Source: Vitrella brassicaformis (taxonomy: Eukaryota; Sar; Vitrellaceae). Taken from it: a stretch of 64,000 nucleotides of DNA. The notes under the pieces are model-generated. The model was given only the letters and a program-made list of their open reading frames with translations. It had not been told where the DNA came from and made no database searches. Each line of letters begins with the position of its first letter. The stretch's first letter is position 1. A program made the translations under genes and the position numbers. The stretch is from positions 54,275-118,274 of the forward strand of contig CDMY01000329.1 in NCBI GenBank assembly GCA_001179505.1, read 5' to 3'. Below are positions 1 through 10,037 of this stretch, in pieces.

Positions 1-3000
1 GCAGCGACGAGAGACAGGTGTTCAACCCTCGCACAACCAAATGTGCCCTCTTCTGCGACCTCAACCAAATTCCGACACTGGATAGGTGAGCTGCATAATT
101 GCAACACGCCGATCGATCCACATCCGGGCGGATGTGATTGCATAGGATATGTGCAGTGGATGAGCGGGCGACCCAGAATCCATCAACGCCCGTGTCGGAT
201 CGGTACGCAACACACATACAGACATGTCATCGTATGTCTGTGGTATGGCGTGCATGCAGCCTCCATTTTGAGGGCATCGAGTACTTTGACGTGTTGGCCA
301 ACTACGACACCTTCACCACTGCCCTCAAGAAAGACATCGCAGCCGTGGCCAACATTTCCCTCTCCCGCATCTCCATCGACGCCCTCGTCGAGGGATCTGT
401 GCAGGTCACATTCACCTACCTTCCTTACAGCGGACCTGGCAGTGCGGCCGACTACAAGACGCCTACCGGCATCAAGGCGATGATGGATGCCCGGCGACCG
501 TATCTCTATGCGTTCACAACCACGACATACCTCAAGGACGCTGACCCCTGGTTCGGCACATCAGCTCCCGGCCCGCCGTCTTCTGGGTCTGAAATGATAG
601 ATTTCGAGTCTATCACTGAGTCGCTCATGCAGTCGGAGGCAGACAAAATCCCAGATGTCACTGTCGTGTCGGTAGGCTGGCTCATCCGTCAAGGGGAGAG
701 GTTGCGTGAGTGATCCTCTTGTGTGTCTTCAGGATGAGATTTTCACATTGTCCGAGGTGTCGCTCATCCGCAGTGAGGAGGATGAGTACCTCCCGGAACA
801 TCGCTATCTCCCCAACTACTACGAGGCAACGGAGAGCCCAGCCGTGCTCGATTTGCAGGTGTGAGACACATACCGCAGACGCCCTGTGATGTTGACCATC
901 CATATCTCATTGTCAGCTGGCCACCTTTCTGACGCCCAAGAGGAAGGAGCCATCGGTGAAGCTCCTCTGTCCACATATGGCGGTGTCTCCCGCCGACAGC
1001 GATGCAGCAGCCAACACGACGATTATTTCGACAGGCTGTTCCAAAGACCGCAACACGCCGTTCCGCCAGGACAACGAATACGACAGAGACGTCAATGCCT
1101 ATGGCTATCTGGCTGGCGAAGTAGGAACTGGGAAGGATGGGTGACGGTGTGCAGAACGGGACAGAAGGTTGTGTATTGCTATGCAGGGGACGCCTCAGCA
1201 GTTTTGGGGCAAGTGGAAGATCCTGGACGGATTCCAGTGGTATGTGCGCGAGTCCAGCTGCAAGAGCGCCATGTTCGACGAATGCAACTGCGCCGAGTTC
1301 GACAATCTTCCCACCGGCCACTATCGCCTGACGTGCAACAAGGTCATCTACCCGACGCGTGTGTTCCAATACGAGGCAGGTATCCCCCTCAACCACAAGT
1401 GGGTCTTCCCCTCATCGCGCACCGAGTCCATCCAACACAAACCTGAATATGAAGTGAGGTCTCGCTTCTGGCCCGCTGAAGCCCCGAGACATGTTGCTGT
1501 TTGTCTGTCTGTCTGTCTGCTTGCCTCTCTGTGTGTGCAGCTGGATTTTCACACGGATTACTTCTTCACCTTCGACCAGTCAGTGCTCGAGGCCGAGAGG
1601 TCCTTTAAGGCCAGCGCCCGTCCCGGCGGCGACATCTACCAGGGCTCTCGTGTGGTGTGGATCGGGGAGCCATTTATCAAGGGCTTCCTATTCTGCGACA
1701 CCAACCAGGTCACTGACGTGATACACACGAATGAATCCATCCGTCCGTGCGTGTGCGTGCGTGTGTGCAGGGGACGGCCTTGGAGAGAGAGGAGGCGTTG
1801 AAGGTGTGTGGCCAGCGGGTGGGCACTGACACGTACCAGAACTACACCATACCGCCGCCCGCCAATCCTCCTACAGCCACACTCGATCTCATGCTCCGCA
1901 TCAACAAGAAGAGAACCAAAGAGCTCGTTGACAAGTTCAGGCCAAAGTACGGAAGCGACACCTGTTCCCACCAGCTATTCTCACCTGTTATTTCTGGTAT
2001 TGCACAGGCATTGGCCGAGGTCGGACAGCAGGCATTATAAGGAGCTAATTGAGAGCATCGACAAGTTTTCGATGGACATCCGTCATGCGATCAGCAGCAT
2101 ATCCTCTGCCGAGGACCGGAGCATCCCCCTGGTCCCTGGCACTCAATATTTCATCGTCATCTACCTGGACCTTTACCCCATCTATGAAAAGGTAGACACG
2201 CAGAGACACACACTTATAGCCAGCAATGTGGGAGGCGGAATGGCCGTTGTCTGTCTGTCTGTGTGGCTGACGTCACATCAGAATGTCCTGGGCCGCTCTC
2301 GACTCAAGTCGTGGACTGTCTCTGTGAGCGACGTCACGGGCACAACCGTCCCACTCGACTACGCAAATAGATACCAGGTACAAGGAGAGACAGTCGGAGA
2401 CAGGTGTCCACCCGCCCCTTTGTGCCTGTCACGTTCCAGAACCAAGTGCGTATAGCCGTGCACATCAACTCCAATCGCCGGCTGATCGAAAAGCAGAACT
2501 ACGATATTCCATCATTCCTCAGCGACCTGGGAGCCTGGATGGGGATATGGGCCATCGCGATCGCAGTCCTATTCTCCTGGCAGCTGATCTTTAAGCCTTT
2601 TGGCAACATCTCCCCGATGGAGGCTGACGACAGATATGAACACAAGTGGAAGAAACAGGAGGAGGCCCACTCGAAGAGAGTGGTCAGCCCGACATCACAA
2701 ACACACAGTCGATTCGCGTGTCTCATCAGTGTCTTTTTCTCTGGTTGGTTCTCGCCAGCTCAAGCTGCGCGAGAATGCCTTCAAGCTATGTGACGTCAGC
2801 CTCGAGACGGGCGACAACACCCAGACGAACGCCAATGCTGCTGCCCCTGCGCAAGCACAACCAGCATCCCAGCCGCAGCCAGCAGACACATCAGCCCCGA
2901 CAGACCAACAGCAGCAACAGCCTGACGTCACATACCAGCTGCAAGAGCTCGGCAAGGCGCTGAACCTCCCACCAGGTGGCCAGGCGATCGTGGTGGTACA

Positions 3001-3280
3001 TCAGACACACCCAGCCCCCACACCAGCACCAGCACCGCCAGCAGCCGCGCCATCGGCAAGTGATCCCGGCCCGCCCGACAGTCAGAACAAAGAGGCTGAG
3101 CAGGGTGAAAAGGTGAGCCGTGACGCGCCTGACGGCCCTGGTCAGGACTCAATAGAGATGGCCATACGTGATTTTAGGCTCGATACTGCTGGTGGGGGGG
3201 GAGGGGGTGGGGAGGTGGGCGCGTCAGTGCCGCTGCCGGGGGCCGTGGACAGGCACGACACAGAGAGCGGGGGGAGATGA
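1..3280 (+). CDS. Cys-containing membrane protein with degenerin/ENaC-like pre-TM2 segment (5' partial)
   Basis: The gene runs in from beyond the left edge. Eleven exons join in phase: <1-85, 260-671, 733-858, 917-1120, 1187-1453, 1541-1708, 1771-1946, 2032-2191, 2282-2377, 2440-2679 and 2759-3280 (TGA). The long upstream part looks extracellular. It holds a segment (about 300-430) whose pattern, hydrophobic residues around SRISIDALVEGSVQVTF, resembles the SEA-like repeats of protist surface proteins, and a Cys-rich block near 1255-1345 (CKSAMFDECNC). One strongly hydrophobic helix (about 2530-2595, AIAIAVLFSWQLIF) follows the block IEKQNYDIPSFLSDLGAWMG. After it comes a basic stretch and then a Gln/Pro/Gly-rich tail of about 170 residues, probably cytoplasmic. 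The block before the helix resembles the junction before TM2 of DEG/ENaC/ASIC channels, but the GAS selectivity filter is not seen and TM1 would lie off-window. A single-pass receptor-like protein is the alternative. Exons are certain; function is not. Confidence 0.8.
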
Positions 3281-3986
3281 GGGGAGTCGGGAGACAGAGG
3301 CCACCTGCATGTCTGTCTCTCCTGTTCTCTCTTATCGGTTTGAGGGCTGCTTTCTTTCGGAGGTTTGTCGGGGTGCCGCGCTTTTCTCAGCAAGGCAGTG
3401 ACTTGAGCCCACCTCTGTCTCTGTTGGTGTTCTTGTGCGCAGCAGAGAGTCTGCCAGAGATACGTATCGAATCATTAGGATGTGGCTCGCTGGGGCCAGC
3501 CAAAATCGACACACACACACACACATCGATACATGCAGTCACGTCGTATGTACTCACATGGTCATTGTCTTGTCAGTCTGTCTACAGATGTCTCGCAGAG
3601 CTATCGCTGTCGCGATTTCGCTACACACACATTCACGCACACGCAATTAAAAGGCACCGCCCCCCTCCCCCAATCCCCCCCTTAAACACTCAACACCACA
3701 CACGCGTCACACCCCACTGACATGCAGCAGATAGCAGCGGAGGTCACTTTCAGTGCATTCCCCCTGCCAATGCATCATCTCAGCTTGGCACGCCTACGCA
3801 AAGTGGATCCACCCAGCCATGTATGTGAAAAAACCGAGAGGAGAGAGAGCTGTACAAACAAGACAGCACAGCAGCACAACGACACCATGTAGGTAGGTGC
3901 CTACGAAACGTGACTAACGTAGTAGCCTTGGTCGGTCAGCTATTGGCAGCTGCCGTCGTCTACTGGTCGGCCACATGGTCAGAAAG
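3281..3986. other. Convergent intergenic region (3' ends of the membrane protein and ATAD3)
   Basis: No gene is visible. The left part is TG/TC-rich, as expected for 3' UTR of the rightward gene. From about 3500 onward (CA)n and C-rich tracts take over, as in the leftward transcript. ORFs here run through low-complexity sequence. Confidence 0.7.
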
Positions 3987-6900
3987 CTACGCTGCGGCAG
4001 GCTGGGCGTGCGCGTGTGGTGTATCCTCCCCGACGACCGTCTCCTTGACGTGCTGCGCCTTCCGGCGCTCCAGCGTGTCGACATCCTCGTCGAAATGAGC
4101 CAGCTGTACACACATGCATACATACATATATCAGACATTCGATCAGCACGTGGCTGGTGTGTGCATGGATGTGACGGCACTGCATCCATCCATCCATACC
4201 TTCCAGTTCAGGACGGTGTCTGCGAGGCCCTTGGTGAGGGTGTTGGTGCCAGAGCCGAACACCGCCGCCTGCATCCCGATCGCCAGCTGACCAGATCATG
4301 CACAGACAGACAGACAGACAGAGAGAGAGGTGTGTGCACCACATGAACATGCAAGAAGCCGGTCACCTTGGCTATTTGTCGTCCCGAGAATCCCTCGGTG
4401 CGCTTGGCCACCATGTCCCAGTACTCGTCGTCCAGCGCCGCATCGACAACGATCTTCCGGCCTGGGGAAATGATTGGTTGAATGAGGACACGACAACAGG
4501 TACAGGGATCCTTGTGCGTGTCCGTCTGGCATTGTACCTCTCTTAGTGGGAGTGTAGATGTACTCGTCGACAAACATCTTGACCATCTTACGCCGACCCT
4601 CCAAATCTGACTCACGCACACACATTGACCCACAGGCCACATTTGTCAATAGACAGACCGATGGGCCGGGCCGGCTTCCCTCTCTCTCGCTAGCTAGTGC
4701 AGTGCGGTGCGCTCACCGGGCAGGGGGAACTCGAATTGTTCGTCGACACGGTCGAGCACGGCTCTGTCCATGACCTCACGCACGTTGGTCGCCAGCACCA
4801 CACAGAAGTTGGTCGTCTCAGTGCCAGTGTGATGCAGAAAGGCCTACCACACACATGCACCACACACGTCGACGCAGAGATGGGCGCAGAGACACAGAGG
4901 AGGCGCACTGACCGAGAGGCAGTTTCTGAGTTCCTCCGACATGGTGCCCTCGCCCATTCTGCCGCGCCGCAGGAAGGCGTCAGCCTCGTCGATGAACAAG
5001 ATCAGCCCTGAGAGAGGCGCACACATACAGATAGATGTATAAGCTGACTGACTCGCTGGCCGCCTGTGGTGAATGGAGTTTGCAATAATCGCCTGGCCTG
5101 CCTTTTCTGGAGCTGTTGGCCCATCTGAAGAGCTTGTTGATCTCGTTGACCGCGTCCTTGCCTGACCACGCACCACCACAGACAGACGCGTTGTCACCTC
5201 CCTCCCTGCCTCCTCCCAGCCAGCCTCTTTCTCACCGAGCGGCCCGATGTCTCCGCCCGTCATGATGGCATAGTCGAGACCAGAATTGCGCGAGATACTG
5301 CACACCACACGACACACACACATGACATACATGGTCAGCAGGTTTATTGCCCCCCCTGCCTCTCTGATTGCATTGCGCGTACGTCCGTGCGAAAAGGGTT
5401 TTGCCGGTCCCCGGGGGGCCGTAGAGGAGAAGGTGTCTGAACGGCGTGCCGTTCCTCTTGGCGTTGACCAGAGAGTTAGACGTCCACTCCAGCCTGCATA
5501 CCATACACACAACACACGTGGCTGGGTGTCACCCAGCTGTCCTTTCTCTCTGTCTGTTCAGTGCACGGACTGACCTCTCTGATAGTTCTGCGGGCAGCAC
5601 GATTTTCTCCTGGAAGCTCGGCCGCCGCCACAGCCAACCCAGCAGATAACTCCTCCACGCACGCTGTATACACACACACGAGAGCCACCACACCAGGACT
5701 GTGCGTGTGAGTGTGTGAGTGTGTGTGTGCGTGTGTGTATACATTGAAGCTCCATCTGGATGTCTCGCGGACGAGAGGCGGCTTGCCAAGGCGGGACTCC
5801 TGCACACACACGGGTTGCAGACAGACAGACAGACAGACAGCGATGGGTGGGGCAGTTGGTGTTGGGTATGCCTGTGGGTAGGTATGTGGTTACTTACAAT
5901 GTATCTGCCGGCGATTTGAGTGCCCACACGCGCACCGTAGATGCCTGAGTGCCCACCACACACACGCTTTGGTTGGGGCACGCGGGGTGGGGATTTGTGT
6001 GTTGATCGATGCATCCATCGATCCCATACCTACCTAGTGCAGCAGCGGTGATTCCTCCGACCACAGTGGCGAGCCGCGTCTTGTCCTCGATGAGGCTGTT
6101 GAACGCTGAGTAACACACAGAGAGACACATACACACACACACACACACGGGTGTCCCATCCATCCATCCATCCATCCATCGGGGCACCCACCTCCGCCGA
6201 TGGATCCGAAAATGATTTGTAGCTGCTCCATCTTGGTCTTGCGCTCCTCGGCAAACCTGGCCCGCAGACTCCTCAAATGCACATCGGCATTCTCACGCTC
6301 CTGTTTCACACGGGCGGCTGCCTCCTCCTGCAACCAGCCACACACTCAGACGAGACGGCGGCAGGCAGATTGTGCAGACAGAAGACCAGATAGATGTGTG
6401 GATCATCCATCTACTCGACGCACTTACCCTGATTTTCTGGAGCTCGGTTTCCCTGTCCAGCCTGGCCTGCTCCGCCTGACGCCGCCGCCGCGCCTCCTCC
6501 AGCTCCAACTCTGCACGCGCAACACACACACACACACACACACGCACGTCTGAGTGGTCGTGGGTCTGTCTTGTGTCACTACCGGTGTTGAGTGCGAGTC
6601 AGTCGATTCGTACGTACGTACCATTTTTCTTTCTGAGTTCCTCTTGCCTGAGGAACTGCTGGTGCTGCTGCTGCAGCCACTCCTCGTTCTGCTTCTTCTG
6701 GTCCTGCAGCTTCTTGGAATACGCCTCACTACATCAAAACATCATTCAGTGATTGAATGAATGAAGGGCAAGACAAGACATGATGGATGGATGGCCGAGT
6801 GGGAGGGATATGTGGTCTGTGCTGTGTGCTGTGTGCTCGCTTCCTTCCTGCGTTGCTTACGCCTCAAGCTGTGCCTTGTATCTGGCGGTTTCCCGTTCCC

Positions 6901-7518
6901 TGTCGTGTTGGTGGTCGACAGTCTTCCTCTTCTCCTCCGCCTCCATGTGTGTCCGCTCCTTGACCGCCTGTGCACGGGCCGTCGCCAACTGATGAATGAA
7001 CCAGTCAAGAAATGGAATGGACAACAACCGACACAACCAACACAACCAACACGGGAACCGATGTCGACGCATTGTGATGGGTGACATGACAGACATACCT
7101 CTTCCATCTGTTTCTGCAGTTCCTTCTGCTTGGTGGCTTCCTGCATCTTGGTGACCTCGAACGCCTTGCCGGCATTGGGCGAACTGTCCAGCTCCTTCAG
7201 AGCCTTGGCGCCGCGCTCAAGCGCCGTGGGGTCAACTGCATCAGCCAACCACACGGACAAAGACACAGACACATAGACAGACAGACACAGACAGATAGAC
7301 AGACACGTGTGAGCGTAGTGCAAGCTGGCTGTGATAGATCTCCATGGTGGCAGTGCGTGTGGTGCATGGCATGCAAGGGCCGTCAGCTCACATCGGCCAG
7401 TGATATTATCCCCTTCCTTGTCCCCCTTTCCAGCCGGCATCCCGCCGGCAGGAGCGGCCACTGGGGGAGCTCCGCCGCCAGACGGCGGCTTGCCGCCACT
7501 TAGGCTTGGGAAATACAT
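3987..7518 (-). CDS. ATAD3: ATAD3 family mitochondrial AAA+ ATPase
   Basis: ATAD3 proteins sit in the mitochondrial inner membrane, contact the outer membrane and organise nucleoids, cristae and lipid transfer. ATG is at 7516-7518; the last exon ends in a run of Ala before TAG at 3987-3989. After a Pro/Gly-rich start, exon 2 opens with FDPTALERGAKALKELD, the diagnostic ATAD3 N-terminal motif. A long charged, Gln/Glu/Arg-rich coiled coil (about 6230-7180) and a short hydrophobic stretch (about 6040-6090) follow. The AAA+ core has Walker A GPPGTGKT (about 5397-5420), Walker B LILFIDEADAF (about 4978-5010) and LATNVREVMDRAVLDRVDE (about 4720-4790) with sensor and arginine-finger residues. The C-terminal lid includes FSGRQIAKV (about 4365-4395). 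There are about 12 exons; several introns carry (CA)n and (CATC)n on the + strand. It shares a 120-bp promoter with the monooxygenase gene. Identity is secure; some small exon edges are approximate. Confidence 0.93.
6157..6180. repeat. (CATC)n microsatellite in an ATAD3 intron
   Basis: Six consecutive CATC units follow a (CA)n tract in an intron. On the coding strand this reads (GATG)n after (TG)n, the usual polarity for introns here. Confidence 0.9.
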
Positions 7519-7638
7519 GGTCCTGGAGCTGATCTGCTTCTCTCTGACCGAGATCTCCTCTCACGCTAAGCTCGCCAACCTTTACGCTCGCAGATCTGGG
7601 AGGCGAAACCGCTCTGTGGGAAAGAGGCGTCTCTCGAG
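7519..7638. promoter_or_regulatory. Shared divergent promoter, ATAD3 / FAD monooxygenase
   Basis: Only 120 bp separate two start codons on opposite strands, so both 5' UTRs and promoters must fit here. It contains AAGCTCGCC (7568-7576), ACGCTCGCA (7584-7592) and an adjoining AGATCT. The GCTCGC element recurs in five other divergent intervals. Confidence 0.7.
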
Positions 7639-9380
7639 ATGCAGCTGCGGCTCCTTCTGTCTGCGGTTGCATTGCCTGCATTCATTGCCGCTGGGAAACC
7701 ATCCGATGCCAATCGCCCTGTGGTCATTGCCGGCGGCGGGCCGGCCGCCCTCGCCTCGGCAGCCATGCTCGCCCGGCGAGGCTTCGCCAACATCCACTTG
7801 CTGGAGAAGATGACGAAAGATGAGTATCTGCGAGCGACAGACAGAAGCTATGCCATGGGTGTCTCTCATCGAGGACAGGCTGCATTACAAGACCTCGGCT
7901 TCGACCTCGATTGCCTGGAGAGAGAAGCTGCCGTCACTCCCAGCAACGCGACCATCATCCGGCCAGACGGCCTTGAGGTTGTGGTGAACATGTCTGCCGG
8001 AGGACGAAGGAGGTCTCGCTCGCCGCCAAACCGGCTGCTGACGCGGCAGACGCTTACTCGACTCATGTACCGAGACCTGATGGCGCGTTTCCCTCGAATC
8101 AAGATGACCTTCGGTGCAAAGGTGGTGGGTTGCAATGTGGCCAACCTTGACCACCCATCCAAAACCGCCACAGTTCGCTACCAGCTCGACTCAGAGACGG
8201 CGCCGCGGGCGATTGGTGATGCGCAGCTCATCATCGCGGCAGACGGAGCCAACTCACGGATCGCTGCCCATGTCGCCGAGGTATGTGTGGGTGCTGGGTG
8301 GGCACATTTGCAAACACCACGGTCGGTTCTATCATGCTATCATGCGTTGCCGCGTGTGTGTGCCAACAGGTCGACCCCTCCTTCCAGCAGCACCAACTTG
8401 CTAGCGAAGGACGGTTTGCCGGGGGTCTCGACAGGCGATACAAGGTCATCGCATTCCCGCCGGCATTCGATGTCGACGTGACAACAACAAGGAGAAGGGG
8501 CGTGCTCGGCCGACGGCGGGCAGAGGAGAAAAGCGCCACACTGCACATAGTCCCCAGCGGGTCGGTGCTGATCCGGCAAGACCCGACAATGTGCAGAGGA
8601 CCGACGGACCGGCTGCTGCTCTACATCTTCCAGACGGTGGCCAAGTACTCCCGAGTGGGCATGATTATCGCCCACAAGGACCATCCCATCCTGCACTGCA
8701 CCTCAGCTGAGAAGTTCTACACGGTGCTGCAGCGGTATTTCCCTCAGTGGCGCAACGTCCGCCAGGCCATCAGCAGGAGTGAAGCCGAGCGCTATGTGAA
8801 GAAGCGGGTGGGTCACTTCCAGCCGCCGCGGCACTTGAATCGGCTGCATGTGCGTCAGCGAGTGGCGTTTGTGGGCGACGCTGCACACTCCTTCCCGCCT
8901 GACCTGGGGCAGGGGGCCAATGCCGCTCTCGAGGTGCGGGGCGCGGGGAGGGCAGAGAGGGGAGGACTGGGAGGCTGTCATTCTGTTCGTGTGGTGTCTG
9001 TACTGCTGCAGGATGTGGTCGTGTTGGATCGCTGTCTCAGAGAGACCAACAACTGCCTTGCAGAGGCTCTGCCTCTCTTCTCGCGCCAACGAGCCCCGGA
9101 CGCACACGCCATTGCGCATCTCGCTTGGCGGTTCAAGATGGGCGGCAGCTCCACACCACTGCTGCAGCGAATCCGGTGGCGCACCGACTTCGTGCTCCGG
9201 CTGGCCCTCAGCCGCCTGCTGCCCTTCCTCTTCTCGCCGCCAGTTTTCTTGATGATCGGCGAGAGAGGGTTGTCTTACACTGAGGTATGGAAACGCGCCG
9301 AGAGGGCCGGCCGGAGGATGCGGTATGCGGCTGTGCTGGTGGCTGCGGCACTGGTGAAGGCCCTGCTGCTGTTGGTGTGA
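7639..9380 (+). CDS. FAD-dependent aromatic monooxygenase, kynurenine 3-monooxygenase-like
   Basis: Three exons close in phase (7639-8280, 8370-8933, 9012-9380), giving 524 residues. The N-terminus is hydrophobic (LRLLLSAVALPAFIAA) and may target the protein to the ER or an organelle. The FAD-binding Rossmann motif is AGGGPAALASAAMLARRG (residues 31-48). A second FAD motif, VAFVGDAAHSFPPDLGQGAN (about residues 379-398), matches the GD motif of class A flavin hydroxylases. The last 18 residues form a hydrophobic tail anchor (YAAVLVAAALVKALLLLV). Kynurenine 3-monooxygenases are anchored by C-terminal hydrophobic segments in the mitochondrial outer membrane and make 3-hydroxykynurenine from kynurenine with NADPH and O2. 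The family has many other substrates (ubiquinone, zeaxanthin, tetracyclines), so the substrate is inferred only from layout. It is divergent from ATAD3, another mitochondrial-membrane protein. Confidence 0.85.
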
Positions 9381-10037
9381 TGTGATGCGACGTGATGCGA
9401 CGAAAGGATTTGTGTGTGTGTGTGTGTGCCCGTGACGTATTTTCTCGTCAATTGTCCACGATTTATGTAGGCAGGTGAGGTGGTTCTGTGGCAATCGGTC
9501 ACTCACTCACTCGGCAAGCTGTGCGTGCAGACATGACGTGGTGTGTGTGTGTGGGGTGCAGTACAGTGCATGCGATCCATGCAGGCTGCACGCAACGAAG
9601 TGAAGTGGTATGCTATGCTGCTATGCTTTGGTTCGTTCGGTGCGTGTGTGTACGTGTGTGTATGCGCGATGCGGTCGGTATGCCGACGTGCAGGTGGCGG
9701 TGGAGACCCTCATACCACGAATGCATTCCTGATATGTGACAGATTTGACAAAAAAGTTCGCTCGAGCGCATAACCACAAGCCGCTTCATTTCATTCTTTC
9801 AGTCAGGAAATCTAAGCGAGTCTCCCTCCCTCGGATGGTATGTGTGTATGTGTGTGTGAGTGACAAATGACCGACCCACAGACCAACCGACCGAATGCAA
9901 TGCTCAGAGGCCTCTCTGAGAGCTGACCTCACTCACAGCAGGCAGATACAGACAGACAGACAGACCTCCACACACATGTAATGTAGCGGCTGGCTGGTGG
10001 CGGATGCCACGTCTTTATGTCCTGCGGGGGTGTCATG
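9381..10037. other. Convergent intergenic region
   Basis: No gene is visible. TG-rich sequence (9408-9870) gives way to CA/CAGA-rich sequence (from about 9880), consistent with two 3' UTRs meeting. Confidence 0.7.

Noticed and set aside
7566-7869. Frames on the minus strand overlapping the FAD monooxygenase start as a second gene
   Set aside because: The plus-strand frame has a complete FAD motif and closed splice phases; the minus frames are its shadows.
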